This document shows positions 42,985-52,391 of a stretch of 64,000 bases of DNA, in pieces; position 1 is the first letter of the stretch, and every line of letters starts with the position of its first letter. The notes below the pieces were generated by a model. The model did not search any database. It had not been told where the DNA came from and saw only the letters and a program-made list of their open reading frames with translations. Source of the DNA: Mumia sp. zg.B17 (GTDB lineage: Bacteria; Actinomycetota; Actinomycetes; Propionibacteriales; Nocardioidaceae); assembly GCF_019550915.1 (NCBI RefSeq), contig NZ_JAHWCI010000003.1, positions 124,001 through 188,000 of the forward strand, in the 5' to 3' direction. A program made the position numbers and the translations under genes.

Positions 42985-44328
42985 ATGAGTGACCGCTACC
43001 AAGACCTCGTCCACACCCCGGTCGGGAAGTTCTTGGTGAAGAACCTGGGGCTGCCCGACCCGCCCCGGCTCGAGCGCTACCGCGCCGGCGATCCGCTCGT
43101 GTCGGGCACCGTCCTCGTCGGCGCTGCTCCCGGCAGCACCCTGGGCACCGCGCTCGACGACGCGCTGGGCACCCTCGCGGTCACGGTCACCCGCAGCGTG
43201 GCCGACGGCGAGCGGTTGAAGGGCATCGTGTTCGACGCCACGGGTCTCGAGTCCGCGGCCGACCTCGACCTCCTGCAGGAGTTCCTCACGCCGGTGCTGC
43301 GCAACCTCGGCGCCAGCGGCCGCGTCGTCCTGATCGGCACGCCTCCTGAGCACGCCGACTCCGCCGGACGCGCGATCGCCCAGCGCGCGCTCGAGGGTGT
43401 GTCGCGGTCGCTCGGCAAGGAGCTGGGCAAGGGGTCGACCGCCCAGACCGTGTACGTCGCACGCGGCGCGGAGGGGGCGATCGCCTCCACGCTCGGCTTC
43501 CTCCTCTCCCCCAAGTCCGCCTACGTGAGCGGTCAGGTCGTCCGCATCGGCACCGCGGGCGTCACCGACGCGCCGTCGTTCGATCCCCTCGCGCCGCTGA
43601 CGGGCAAGGTCGCCCTGGTGACCGGCGCGTCCCGCGGGCTCGGCCTCGCGATGGCCCAGACCCTGCACCGCGACGGAGCCACCGTGATCGGGCTCGACGT
43701 CGCGCAGCTGGCCGACGACCTCCAGCGTGAGATGGCGGCGCTGGGAGGTGAGTCGATCGTCCTCGACATCACCGCCCCGGACGCGCCCCAGCGGATCGCC
43801 GCCTACGTCATGCAGCACCACGGTGGCGTCGACATCGTCGTCCACAACGCCGGCATCACTCGCGACAAGCGGCTGCGCAACATGAAGACGGAGAACTGGC
43901 ACAAGGTGGTCGAGATCAACGTCGACGCCCCCCAGCGCATCACCGCGGAGCTGCTCGACCAGAAGCTCATCCGCTCGGGCGGCACCGTCCTCGGTGTCTC
44001 GTCCATCGCCGGGATCGCCGGCAACAACGGTCAGACCAACTACGCCGCGTCGAAGGCGGGCGTGATCGGGTGGGTGAACGAGCTCGCCCCCCGGGTCGCC
44101 GAGGACGGCATCTCGGTCAACGCGGTCGCGCCGGGCTTCATCGAGACCGACATGGTCAAGACGATCCCGCTCACGATCCGCGAGGCCGGCCGCCGGATGA
44201 ACTCGATGTCGCAGGGCGGCCAGCCGGTCGACGTGGCGGAGACCATCGCGTGGTTCGCCAACCCGGGCTCCACCGCCGTCTCCGGCAACGTCGTCCGCGT
44301 CTGCGGCCAGAGCCTGCTGGGCGCCTGA
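42985..44328 (+). CDS. High-molecular-weight 3-oxoacyl reductase, FabG4-like
   Basis: A 447-residue protein, about twice the size of ordinary FabG. The N-terminal 200 residues form a flavodoxin-like extra domain lacking cofactor motifs. The C-terminal SDR domain has the NAD(P) motif TGASRGLG, NAG in VVHNAGITRD, the catalytic Ser in LGVSSIAG and YAASK. This matches HwFabG (FabG4) of mycobacteria, which reduces 3-oxoacyl-CoA. It overlaps almost directly with the HtdX-like gene (one base between). Confidence 0.93.
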   Translation: MSDRYQDLVHTPVGKFLVKNLGLPDPPRLERYRAGDPLVSGTVLVGAAPGSTLGTALDDALGTLAVTVTRSVADGERLKGIVFDATGLESAADLDLLQEFLTPVLRNLGASGRVVLIGTPPEHADSAGRAIAQRALEGVSRSLGKELGKGSTAQTVYVARGAEGAIASTLGFLLSPKSAYVSGQVVRIGTAGVTDAPSFDPLAPLTGKVALVTGASRGLGLAMAQTLHRDGATVIGLDVAQLADDLQREMAALGGESIVLDITAPDAPQRIAAYVMQHHGGVDIVVHNAGITRDKRLRNMKTENWHKVVEINVDAPQRITAELLDQKLIRSGGTVLGVSSIAGIAGNNGQTNYAASKAGVIGWVNELAPRVAEDGISVNAVAPGFIETDMVKTIPLTIREAGRRMNSMSQGGQPVDVAETIAWFANPGSTAVSGNVVRVCGQSLLGA

Positions 44329-44329
44329 G

Positions 44330-45220
44330 GTGACCGTCCGGCACTTCGAGGCGGCCCCGGCGATCCTCCCGCTGTACGCGCGCGCCGCGCTGCCGGCGAT
44401 CCCGTTCGTCGGCGGGCTCCCCGGAGTACGCCACACGGCGGGCTCGGTCCCTGAGGTGACGCTCGAACGCTCCGGTGTCACCACAGACCTCGACCACCTG
44501 GCCGCGTACGCCGACGTCTGCGGGTTCGCGCTCCGAGACCGGTTGCCGGTGACCTACCCCCACCTCGCAGCGTTCGGGCTGCAGATGGCCCTCATGGTCG
44601 ACACCGCCTTCCCGTTCGCCCCGATGGGCCTGGTGCACCTCCGCAGCAGCATCACGCAGCACCGTCCCATCACGGTCACGGAGCGGTACGACGTGAGCGT
44701 GCGGGCAACGGGCCTGCGCGACCACCCCAAGGGACGGCTGATCGACGTCGTCAGCACCGCCCGGGTCGGGGACGAGGTCGTGTGGGAGGAGACGATGACG
44801 CTCCTGCGCCGTGGAGGTGGCGGGGCTGCGGAGGCAGAGATCCCGCCGCTCGAGGGTGTGGAGGCTCCCCGCGGCTCAGCCACCTGGAGGCTCGACGCCG
44901 GACTCGGACGGCGGTACGCCGCGGTGTCGGGCGACCGCAACCCGATTCATCTGTCGCGGCTGAGCGCACGGGCGTTCGGCTTCCCCCGGCAGATCGCGCA
45001 CGGCATGTGGAGCCAGGCACGCGCCCTCGCAGCGGTCGACAACCGGCTGCCCGACGCCTGCACGGTGGTCGCGGAGCTGCGACGCCCGATCCTGCTACCG
45101 GCCACGGTTCAGTTCGGCTCGGCCTCCGACGGCGACCGCCTACTGCTCGGCATCACCGGGCACGCGCGGGAGGACAAGCCCGCTCCCACACATCTCGTCG
45201 CCCGGATCGATCCGCGCTGA
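44330..45220 (+). CDS. MaoC-type (R)-hydratase, HtdX-like
   Basis: A 296-residue double hot-dog protein. The hydratase motif is YAAVSGDRNPIHLS in the C-terminal half, with GFPRQIAHGMW after it. The N-terminal half is a second hot-dog lacking the motif. GTG 44330 follows the fabG4 stop by one base. HtdX catalyses reversible hydration of trans-2-enoyl-CoA, the step next to FabG4, so the two are coupled. Terminated by a perfect hairpin. Confidence 0.9.
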   Translation: MTVRHFEAAPAILPLYARAALPAIPFVGGLPGVRHTAGSVPEVTLERSGVTTDLDHLAAYADVCGFALRDRLPVTYPHLAAFGLQMALMVDTAFPFAPMGLVHLRSSITQHRPITVTERYDVSVRATGLRDHPKGRLIDVVSTARVGDEVVWEETMTLLRRGGGGAAEAEIPPLEGVEAPRGSATWRLDAGLGRRYAAVSGDRNPIHLSRLSARAFGFPRQIAHGMWSQARALAAVDNRLPDACTVVAELRRPILLPATVQFGSASDGDRLLLGITGHAREDKPAPTHLVARIDPR

Positions 45221-45230
45221 CCGTGTCCCA

Positions 45231-45258
45231 GGGACGGTGACGGCGGAGTCACCGTCCC
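45231..45258. terminator. Bidirectional hairpin between htdX-like gene and tesB
   Basis: GGGACGGTGAC (45231-45241) and GTCACCGTCCC (45248-45258) form a perfect eleven-pair stem with a six-base loop between convergent stops. Confidence 0.85.
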
Positions 45259-45265
45259 GGGGCGG

Positions 45266-46153
45266 TCAGGCCTGCGGACGTGGCTCGATCGGACGGATCA
45301 AGCCCTCCTGGGCCACCGACGCCACGAGTGCGCCGTCCTCGGCGAAGATGTTGGCGGTCGCGAACCCTCGTGCGCCGATCGCCGACGGCGACACCTGGTC
45401 GTACAGCATCCACTGGTCGGCACGGACCGGGCGGTGGAACCACACGGCGTGGTCGAGCGAGGCGGGCTGGATCCGCGGCGACCCGACCGTCAGCCCGTGG
45501 ACCACCAACGAGCTGCCCAGGAGCGTGAGGTCGCTGATGTAAGTCAGCACGCACGCGTTGAGGACCGGGTCGTCCGGAAGGTCTCCGGCGGCACGCAGCC
45601 ACAGCCGTTGGATCGAGGGCGCGAGCCCACGAGCCGGGTCGTCGGCCGCACGGTTGTCGCCGACGTAGCGGACCTCGAGCGCCGACCACTCGGCGCGCCA
45701 GTGCTCGGCTGCCCGCGGGTCGACGAACTCGAGCACCTCCGAGAGCACCGGCGTCGACTCGACGGGTGGGACCTCCGGGATCGCGTTCTGGTGCTCGTAG
45801 CCGTCCTCGCGCCGGTGGAACGACGCGGTCATGTAGAAGATGACCTTGCCGTGCTGGCGCGCGGAGACCCGCCGGGTGGAGAACGATCCCCCGTCACGGA
45901 TGCGCTCGACGTCGTAGATGATCGGCACGCTCGGGTCGCCGCCGAGGAGAAAGTAGACGTGGAGCGAGTGGACCGGGCGGTCCTCGGGGACGCTGTGCGA
46001 CGCGGCCATCAGCGCCTGCGCAGCGACCTGTCCGCCAAACACCCGCGTCAGCGTGCTGTCTGCGGGGTGGGTGCCGCGGTACAGGTCTTCCTCGAGCCTC
46101 TCGAGGTCGAGGAGGTCCACGAGCTGTTCGATGGTTGCTGGCACGGACGTCAT
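45266..46153 (-). CDS. tesB: Acyl-CoA thioesterase II
   Basis: A 295-residue double hot-dog thioesterase. VFGGQVAAQALMAAS is the N-terminal TesB signature, SLHVYFLLGGDP follows, and SLDHAVWFHRP is the conserved C-terminal HAVWFHRP block with the catalytic Asp nearby. ATG 46153 is preferred; GTG 46168 is in frame. Hydrolyses acyl-CoA to free acid and CoA; it joins the thiolase/reductase/hydratase block functionally but is transcribed the other way from the hydratase. Confidence 0.93.
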   Translation of the reverse strand: MTSVPATIEQLVDLLDLERLEEDLYRGTHPADSTLTRVFGGQVAAQALMAASHSVPEDRPVHSLHVYFLLGGDPSVPIIYDVERIRDGGSFSTRRVSARQHGKVIFYMTASFHRREDGYEHQNAIPEVPPVESTPVLSEVLEFVDPRAAEHWRAEWSALEVRYVGDNRAADDPARGLAPSIQRLWLRAAGDLPDDPVLNACVLTYISDLTLLGSSLVVHGLTVGSPRIQPASLDHAVWFHRPVRADQWMLYDQVSPSAIGARGFATANIFAEDGALVASVAQEGLIRPIEPRPQA

Positions 46154-46215
46154 CGTCTCACGGCGCACCGGCCGTCGGAGGCCGGTGTAGGCGGGGACGC
46201 CTCGGGTGTGACCGA

Positions 46216-47148
46216 CTACTCTCCGGAGCTCGACTCGGGCCGGTCGAGCTGCGCGAGGAACTCCTCGAACTGCTCACCGATCTCGTCGCCCGTCGGCAGC
46301 TCGGACTCGTCGGCCACGAGCGGCTCCACCGCGGATCGGTTCATCTGGTCGTACTGGCGCTCCAGCCCGGCCAGCACGTCGCCGCCGTCCTGCTCCTCCA
46401 CCTGCTTGTGGATGTCGGCGACGGCCTCGGCCTGCTGCAGCCTGAGCTCCTCGAGGTCGAACGTCAGACCCGTGCCGCTGATGACGGCCTCCAGCAGCGC
46501 GACCGACGCGCTCGGGTATTCCACCTGGGCGACGTACTGCGGGACGTGGGCGACGTAGCCGATCGCATCGTGGCCCCACTCGCCGAGCCGCAGCTCGAGC
46601 ACCGACTGGATGCTCGCCGGGACGACGACCTGCGCTCGGAACAGGTTAGGCCTGTCGAGCAGCTCACGCCGGCTGGCGTGGTTGGTGATGACCGATGGAC
46701 GGGTGTGCGGAACGCCCATCGGGATCGCCCCGAGACCGACGACGAGCTCGACGCCGTACTCCTCGATGAGCTCGTGGACCTCCTCGGCGAACTGCTCCCA
46801 CCGGAAATCAGGCTCGGGACCGGTCAGGACGAGGAACGGCGCGCCGTGGTCGTCGTGGTGGAGCCTCAGCTCCAGCGACGGACGGTCGTAGTCGGTGTAG
46901 CGGTCGCGGTCGAAGACCATCGGAGGTCGCCGCGCGCGGTAGTCGAAGTAGTCGTCGAGGTCGAACTCGTGGAGCACCTCACCCTCGTCGCGGGACTCCA
47001 GGTGCTCGACGGCGATCCTCGGGGCCGAGCCGGCATTGAGGAAGCCGTCGAACGCGTAGAGCATCGCGGGACGGACGCCCTCAGGCAGCCCGTCGAGCGC
47101 TTCCGAGCCGGGACGAGTCCTCCGCAGCCTGCTGAAAAGCCTTCGCAT
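46216..47148 (-). CDS. PAC2 family protein
   Basis: A 310-residue protein of the PAC2 (proteasome assembly chaperone 2) superfamily, related to actinobacterial Rv2125-type proteins. The core DGFLNAGSAPRIAVEHL, LELRLHHDDHGAPFLVLTGPEPDFRW and VGLGAIPMGVPHTRP is the family pattern, followed by a helical acidic C-terminus. ATG 47148 has GGAGGTG seven bases upstream. A TAGGCT box with an in-frame GTG (47232) six bases on offers an alternative start 28 codons upstream. Function not established in bacteria. Confidence 0.85.
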   Translation of the reverse strand: MRRLFSRLRRTRPGSEALDGLPEGVRPAMLYAFDGFLNAGSAPRIAVEHLESRDEGEVLHEFDLDDYFDYRARRPPMVFDRDRYTDYDRPSLELRLHHDDHGAPFLVLTGPEPDFRWEQFAEEVHELIEEYGVELVVGLGAIPMGVPHTRPSVITNHASRRELLDRPNLFRAQVVVPASIQSVLELRLGEWGHDAIGYVAHVPQYVAQVEYPSASVALLEAVISGTGLTFDLEELRLQQAEAVADIHKQVEEQDGGDVLAGLERQYDQMNRSAVEPLVADESELPTGDEIGEQFEEFLAQLDRPESSSGE

Positions 47149-47240
47149 CACGACACCTCCCAACGTCGACCGGGCATGCCGCATTCCCCGGGGGCGGGCG
47201 GTCCGACGCGTCGCGGCGGGCCGGGGGCACACCATCAAGC

Positions 47241-48764
47241 CTACGTGGAGCGGCTCTCGACCCCTTCGCCGGCCGCCTCCGTCGCTGCCCGGCCGACCCG
47301 GCTGTGCCTGCGCCCATAGGCGAAGTAGACGACGAAACCGAGCGCCATCCAGATGAAGAACCGCACCCAGGTCTCGCCGACCAGGTTCAGCATCAGGTAC
47401 ACGCAGGCGATGACCGCGACGACGGCGACCGCGGTGGCGCCCGGGACGCGGAAGCCTCGATCGAGGTCCGGGCGGGTACGGCGCAGGATGACCACGCCGA
47501 CGCTGACCAGGACGAACGCGAAGAGCGTGCCGATGTTGACGAGGTCGGCGAGCGTGGAGAGGTCGACGAACCCGGAGATCGCCGCCACCGCGATCCCGGT
47601 GACGAAGGTGATCCGGTGGGGCGTGTGGCGCTCGCCGTGGGTCTGGGCGAGCCACCGCGGGAGAAGCCCGTCACGCGCCATCGCGAAGGCCACGCGGGTC
47701 TGCCCGAGCATGAGGATCATCACCACGACGACGAGCCCGATGCAGGCGCCGACCGAGATCACGTCGCCCATCCAGCCCACCCCGACGGCGTCGAACGCGG
47801 TCGCGAGCGGAGCGCCGTCCTCCGGGTCGATGTCGTGGAAGTTCTGCATGCCCGTGATCACCAGGCTGACCGCCATATAGAGCACGGTGACGATCGCGAG
47901 CGACCCGAAGATCCCGATCGGGACGTTGCGCTGCGGGTTGTGCGTCTCCTCCGCGGTGGTGGCGACCACGTCGAAGCCGATGAAGGCGAAGAAGACGATC
48001 GCTGCGCCGGTGAAGATCCCGGCGACGCCGTACACCGCGGGATCGAGCCCGAGGAGGGACTGGACGAGCGGGGTCTTGAGCCAGCCCCCCTCCCCAGGCG
48101 CCGGTGGCTCCGACGGCGGAACGAACGGCGACCAGTTCTGCGCGTCGATGTAGCGGATGCCCGCGATGATGACGAGCAGCACGACGGCGACCTTGATGGC
48201 CACGACGACTTGGTTGATCCGGCTGGAGAACTTGATGCCGACGATCAGCACCCACATCACGAGCAGCGAGATCACGATGGCAGGGATGTCGACGACACCC
48301 GTGCCCGCCGCGGTGCTGAGCTGCGCGGGGAGCTCGAGGAACGTGCCTTCGACGAGGTTGTTCCAGTACGAGGAGAAGCCGGACGCAAGGGCCGCCGAGC
48401 CGACGGTGAACTCGAGCACCAGGTCCCAGCCGATCGTCCAGGCGATCAGCTCGCCGAAGGTGGCGTAGGAGAAGGTGTAGGCGCTGCCCGCGACCGGCAC
48501 GGTGGACGCGAACTCGGCGTAGCAGAGGGCGGCGAGGCCGCAGGCGAGAGCCGCGACGAGGAACGAGATGGCGATCGCGGGCCCGGCCGTCGTCGCGGCC
48601 GCCTGACCGGTGAGGACGAAGATGCCGGCGCCCACGATCACGCCGACGCCGAACACGATCAGGTCGAGGGCTCCGAGGTTGCGGTTGAGTCGTGTCTCGG
48701 GATCGTCGGTGTCCTTCATGGACTGCTCGACCGACTTCGTACGGAACAGCGCGCTCCTGGCCAT
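47241..48764 (-). CDS. APC family amino-acid permease, cationic amino-acid transporter type
   Basis: A 507-residue protein with about twelve to fourteen helices. LIVFGVGVIVGAGIFVLTGQ holds the GxG substrate motif of helix 1; FFAFIGFDVVATTAEETHNPQRN is the CAT/YfnA-type helix 6 signature. Likely an amino-acid/proton symporter, possibly for arginine or lysine. Start ATG 48764 with GAGAGG upstream. It is downstream of dxs by 54 bases, same strand, and could be read with it. Substrate not decided. Confidence 0.9.
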   Translation of the reverse strand: MARSALFRTKSVEQSMKDTDDPETRLNRNLGALDLIVFGVGVIVGAGIFVLTGQAAATTAGPAIAISFLVAALACGLAALCYAEFASTVPVAGSAYTFSYATFGELIAWTIGWDLVLEFTVGSAALASGFSSYWNNLVEGTFLELPAQLSTAAGTGVVDIPAIVISLLVMWVLIVGIKFSSRINQVVVAIKVAVVLLVIIAGIRYIDAQNWSPFVPPSEPPAPGEGGWLKTPLVQSLLGLDPAVYGVAGIFTGAAIVFFAFIGFDVVATTAEETHNPQRNVPIGIFGSLAIVTVLYMAVSLVITGMQNFHDIDPEDGAPLATAFDAVGVGWMGDVISVGACIGLVVVVMILMLGQTRVAFAMARDGLLPRWLAQTHGERHTPHRITFVTGIAVAAISGFVDLSTLADLVNIGTLFAFVLVSVGVVILRRTRPDLDRGFRVPGATAVAVVAVIACVYLMLNLVGETWVRFFIWMALGFVVYFAYGRRHSRVGRAATEAAGEGVESRST

Positions 48765-48818
48765 CGGGGTCCCCTCTCCCTCGGGGACACTATGCCGCGT
48801 GCGCGCGGCTCCGGCAGG

Positions 48819-50678
48819 TCAGAGACGTGCCAGCGTGTCGGCCGCGACGGCCTCTCCGGTCAGGCCCATCCGCTCGAGGAGGACGGCACGCTTGGCGTGG
48901 TCGAAGAACTCCTGCGTGACGCCGTGGACGCGCACCGGGGTGCGGACGTCGGCGTCGGCGAGCATCTGGGTGAGGACCGACCCCATCCCGCCCACACGGC
49001 CGCTGTCCTCGATCGTGACGAGAAGACGGTGTCGCGCGGCAAGCTCGACGAGAGCAGGGTCGAGTGGCTTGACCCACCGGGGGTCGACGACCGTGACACC
49101 GACACCCTCCGCCCGCAGCAGCGCTGCGGCGTCGAGCGCCTGGTGGACCATCGGGCCGGCGGCGACCACGAGCACGTCCTCCGCGCCTTCGCGCAGCAGC
49201 ACGTCGCTGCGGCCCACGACGTCGACGGCCTCGACGTCGTCGGACACGCCTCCCTTGGGGAAGCGCACCACGGTCGGCGCATCGTCGACCGCCACCGCCT
49301 CGCGGAGCAGCTCACGGAGACGAGTGCCGTCGCGCGGCGCCGCCAGCTGCAGCGTGGGCACCACCTGAAGGATCGACATGTCCCACATGCCGTTGTGGCT
49401 GGGACCGTCGTCACCGGTGACGCCGGCGCGGTCGAGCACGAACGTCACGCCGCACCGGTGCAGGGCGACGTCGAGCAGGACCTGGTCGAACGCCCGGTTG
49501 AGGAACGTCGCGTAGACCGCGACGACCGGGTGGAGCCCGCCCATCGCCAGGCCCGCCGCGCTGGTCACCGCGTGCTGCTCGGCGATGCCCACGTCGTAGG
49601 TGCGCTCGGGGAACTTGTCGGCGAACGCGTCGAGGCCGGTCGGCGACAGCATGGCCGCCGTGATCGCGACGACGTCGCGGCGCTCGTCACCGATCCGGAC
49701 CAGCTCGTCGCGGAAGACCGACGTCCACGAGGTCGGCTCCACGGCCAGCGCCTCACCGGTCAGGCGGTCGAACGCCTTGGCCTGGTGCATCTGGTCCTCT
49801 TCGTTGGCCACCGCGATCTCGTAGCCCTGACCCTTCGTCGTGATGACGTGGACGATCGCCGGCCCTCCGTAGGTCCGCGCCCGTGCCAGCGCCTCCTCCA
49901 CCATCGGCCGGTCGTGGCCGTCGATAGGTCCGATGTATTTGAGACCGAGGTCCTCGAACATGCCCTGCGGGTAGAGCGCGTCCTTGAGACCCTTCTTGAT
50001 CGCGTGGAGCGCCTCGTAGGTCACCTGTCCCACCGCGTTGGTCTGAGTGAGGCGCTCGCGCACCGCCTTGAGCGTCGGCTCGTAGCGCGGGTTGGTGCGC
50101 AGCCGCGCCAGGTGGTTGGCGAGACCGCCGACGGTCGGACGGTAGGACCGGCCGTTGTCGTTGACGACGACCACCAGGCGCCGGTCGACGTTGGCGGCGA
50201 TGTTGTTGAGCGCCTCCCAGGCCATGCCGCCGGTCAGGGCGCCGTCGCCGATCACCGCGATCACGTGGTCGGGCCGGCCGGTGACCATGTTCGCCTTCGC
50301 CAGCCCGTCGGCATAGGAGAGGCTGGTCGACGCGTGGGAGTTCTCCACGACGTCGTGGGCCGACTCGGCCTGGCTCGGGTAGCCGGAGAGGCCGCCCTCG
50401 GTACGGAGGTTCTCGAACTCAGCAGCCCGGCCGGTCAGCATCTTGTGCACGTACGCCTGGTGACCGGTGTCGAAGATCACCCGGTCGCGCGGAGAGTCGA
50501 ACACCCGATGGATCGCCATCGTCAGCTCGACGACCCCGAGGTTCGGGCCGAGGTGCCCCCCGTGCGTGGCGACGGCGACGATCAGCCGCTCGCGGATCTC
50601 CTCGGCGAGCGCGTCGAGCTCGGGGTCGGTGAGATCCCGCAGATCGCTCGGTTGGCTGATGCGATCGAGCGTGCTCAT
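48819..50678 (-). CDS. dxs: 1-deoxy-D-xylulose-5-phosphate synthase
   Basis: First enzyme of the MEP isoprenoid pathway, joining pyruvate and glyceraldehyde 3-phosphate with thiamine diphosphate. The 619-residue protein has [17 protein letters not shown], the TPP motif [18 protein letters not shown], and the transketolase-like [17 protein letters not shown] and [16 protein letters not shown] segments. ATG 50678 has GGAGG six bases upstream. Stands alone; the rest of the pathway is outside the window. Confidence 0.97.
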   Translation of the reverse strand: MSTLDRISQPSDLRDLTDPELDALAEEIRERLIVAVATHGGHLGPNLGVVELTMAIHRVFDSPRDRVIFDTGHQAYVHKMLTGRAAEFENLRTEGGLSGYPSQAESAHDVVENSHASTSLSYADGLAKANMVTGRPDHVIAVIGDGALTGGMAWEALNNIAANVDRRLVVVVNDNGRSYRPTVGGLANHLARLRTNPRYEPTLKAVRERLTQTNAVGQVTYEALHAIKKGLKDALYPQGMFEDLGLKYIGPIDGHDRPMVEEALARARTYGGPAIVHVITTKGQGYEIAVANEEDQMHQAKAFDRLTGEALAVEPTSWTSVFRDELVRIGDERRDVVAITAAMLSPTGLDAFADKFPERTYDVGIAEQHAVTSAAGLAMGGLHPVVAVYATFLNRAFDQVLLDVALHRCGVTFVLDRAGVTGDDGPSHNGMWDMSILQVVPTLQLAAPRDGTRLRELLREAVAVDDAPTVVRFPKGGVSDDVEAVDVVGRSDVLLREGAEDVLVVAAGPMVHQALDAAALLRAEGVGVTVVDPRWVKPLDPALVELAARHRLLVTIEDSGRVGGMGSVLTQMLADADVRTPVRVHGVTQEFFDHAKRAVLLERMGLTGEAVAADTLARL

Positions 50679-50760
50679 GGTCCTCCGCGGGTCTGGGTGG
50701 GCGTCATTCGATCTTAGGCCATCGCCTCCAACTACCCACGGAACCGTCGCCCGCGCCAGG

Positions 50761-51906
50761 TCACTCCACGACCGTGCGGAGCTCGGCGACCTCGGTGTCG
50801 AGTACCGCCTCGACGGCGGTCAGCGCGTCGGCGACGGCCGCCTCGTCGGGCGGGCGCTCGCCCGGGAGCGGGAGCACCTCGACGTCGATCCGGGCACCCC
50901 TCGGGACGATCCTCCATCGAGCGACGATGCGAGTCCCGTCGAGCACGATCGGGCTGCACATGCCGTTGACCTTGTTGAAGATCGTGGGCAGGTTGTCGAT
51001 CGCGGTGAAGCGTCCGCGCTCCGGCCCCGTCCCCTCGAACCCGAGCAGGACGCCGTCGAACTCGGGCAGCATCCTGACCCCACCCTCGTACGTGCTGCCG
51101 TCGGGTGCGTCGGCAAGGTCGAGATAGGTCGTGCCGTCGGGGCCCTCCAGCCGCACGATCTCGTCCCCGAGGGCGTCGACGGCCGCGTCGACGGGACGGA
51201 GCCGCTCGCCCAGCCACCACGCCACGTCACGGCGGGTCGCGGGCCCGTACGACGCGAGATGTGTCCGCACCAGCGCACGGCGGGCGACGTCGGGGTCGTG
51301 AGCGTCGACGTCGACGTCGACCACGGCAACCGCCGCCCGGTAGAGGGTGTCGGTGCGGGTGTGCCAGCGACGGTCGGGCGGACGACGGACGAGCCCGGGC
51401 GCCGAGCGGATCAGGTTGCGGGTGGAGGTGTCGGCCGCGACACCACGGCCGTCCGGCTCGTGCTCGCCCAGCCACTCGAGCACGTGGGCCACGAGGTCGT
51501 CGCGCTCGCGCCAGAGGTCGGCGGCGTACGCGGCGGTCTCGGCGCGTACGTCGTCGGAGGACACGGCCTGCAGCGACAGCGCCTTGGTCAGCGACGTGTC
51601 GAGCCAGCCGCGGGTGATCGCGGCCGACCAGGCGTGGTGCAACGGCGTCGAGCTGTGGACCGTCCCACGCAGCGTCGTGCCCTTGACCAGCGCGTAGGAC
51701 TCGAACGCCTCGACGACCGTCTCGTGGGTGATGCCGGGCAGCCGCGACGCCGCGAAGACGAACGCCGCGCGCGGGACCTGAGTCTGGACCGGTCCGAGCG
51801 CGGAGTACAACGAGACCAGGTCGTCGACCGCCGTGCCCGTGGACCTGGGGAACTGGCGGGCGAGGGTCCTCAGTGCGAGGTCGTCCTGTGACAGCGCTGT
51901 GCCCAT
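50761..51906 (-). CDS. HTH_42 winged-helix protein, AlkZ-like with QxQ motif
   Basis: A 381-residue protein of the HTH_42 (AlkZ/YcaQ) family, which includes DNA glycosylases that repair bulky alkylation and interstrand crosslinks. Residues 41-43 are Q-T-Q, the (Q)x(Q) catalytic position, in [33 protein letters not shown] and [12 protein letters not shown] follow the family pattern. ATG 51906 has GGAGGC eight bases upstream. Its start lies 14 bases from the divergent HIT start. A paralogue is at 55962. Glycosylase activity is inferred from the motif. Confidence 0.8.
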   Translation of the reverse strand: MGTALSQDDLALRTLARQFPRSTGTAVDDLVSLYSALGPVQTQVPRAAFVFAASRLPGITHETVVEAFESYALVKGTTLRGTVHSSTPLHHAWSAAITRGWLDTSLTKALSLQAVSSDDVRAETAAYAADLWRERDDLVAHVLEWLGEHEPDGRGVAADTSTRNLIRSAPGLVRRPPDRRWHTRTDTLYRAAVAVVDVDVDAHDPDVARRALVRTHLASYGPATRRDVAWWLGERLRPVDAAVDALGDEIVRLEGPDGTTYLDLADAPDGSTYEGGVRMLPEFDGVLLGFEGTGPERGRFTAIDNLPTIFNKVNGMCSPIVLDGTRIVARWRIVPRGARIDVEVLPLPGERPPDEAAVADALTAVEAVLDTEVAELRTVVE

Positions 51907-51920
51907 GGTTCGATGCCTCC

Positions 51921-52382
51921 ATGTCTGAGTCGTACGACGCGTCGTGCACGTTCTGTCGCGTGGTCGCCGGGGAGCTGGCAGCCCCCATCGTGCACGAGGA
52001 CGCCGACACGATCGGCTTCTTGGACCATCGTCCCGTCTTCAAGGGCCACGTCCTCGTCGTCCCTCGCGAGCACGTGGTGACGTTGCCGGACCTGCCCGTG
52101 GAGCGGCTCGGCCCCTACTTCGCCGTCGTGCAGCAGATCGCGAGAGCGCTGCCGGAGGCCCTCGGCGCCCAGGGGACGTGGGTCGCTGCCAACAACGTCG
52201 TCTCCCAGTCCGTGCCACACCTGCACGTCCATGTGGTCCCCCGCACCAAGGGGGACGGTCTGCGCGGCTTCTTCTGGCCGCGGACCAGGTACGGCGACGG
52301 CGAGGCCGACGAGTACGCGGCACGGATCCGGGCGCGTCTGGGCGCGCTCGCGAGCGAAGGAAACGGCGAGAACCTTCGGTAA
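51921..52382 (+). CDS. HIT family nucleotide hydrolase
   Basis: A 153-residue histidine-triad protein. CTFCRVVAGELAAPIVHED starts the domain and PHLHVHVVPR is the catalytic triad with the nucleophile histidine. Such enzymes hydrolyse nucleoside phosphoramidates or dinucleoside polyphosphates, including AMP conjugates. ATG 51921; no Shine-Dalgarno. The next gene, a Fic AMP-transferase, begins nine bases after its stop, which is a suggestive pairing (AMP addition and AMP-linkage hydrolysis), though unproven. Confidence 0.9.
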   Translation: MSESYDASCTFCRVVAGELAAPIVHEDADTIGFLDHRPVFKGHVLVVPREHVVTLPDLPVERLGPYFAVVQQIARALPEALGAQGTWVAANNVVSQSVPHLHVHVVPRTKGDGLRGFFWPRTRYGDGEADEYAARIRARLGALASEGNGENLR

Positions 52383-52391
52383 CGTGCGGTC
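52380..52391 (+). promoter_or_regulatory. Possible leaderless promoter of fic
   Basis: TAACGT (52380-52385) lies six bases before ATG 52392 and overlaps the HIT stop codon. No ribosome site is present there. Confidence 0.4.

Noticed and set aside
43803-44288. Minus-strand frames within fabG4
   Set aside because: Shadows of a gene with full SDR motifs.
47304-50717. 1137-codon frame antisense to the permease and dxs
   Set aside because: Spans two well-supported genes and contains only repetitive charged sequence.
51890-51899. ACAGCGCTGT palindrome near the HIT/AlkZ starts
   Set aside because: Ten-base palindromes are expected by chance in this GC-rich sequence, and it lies within coding sequence.
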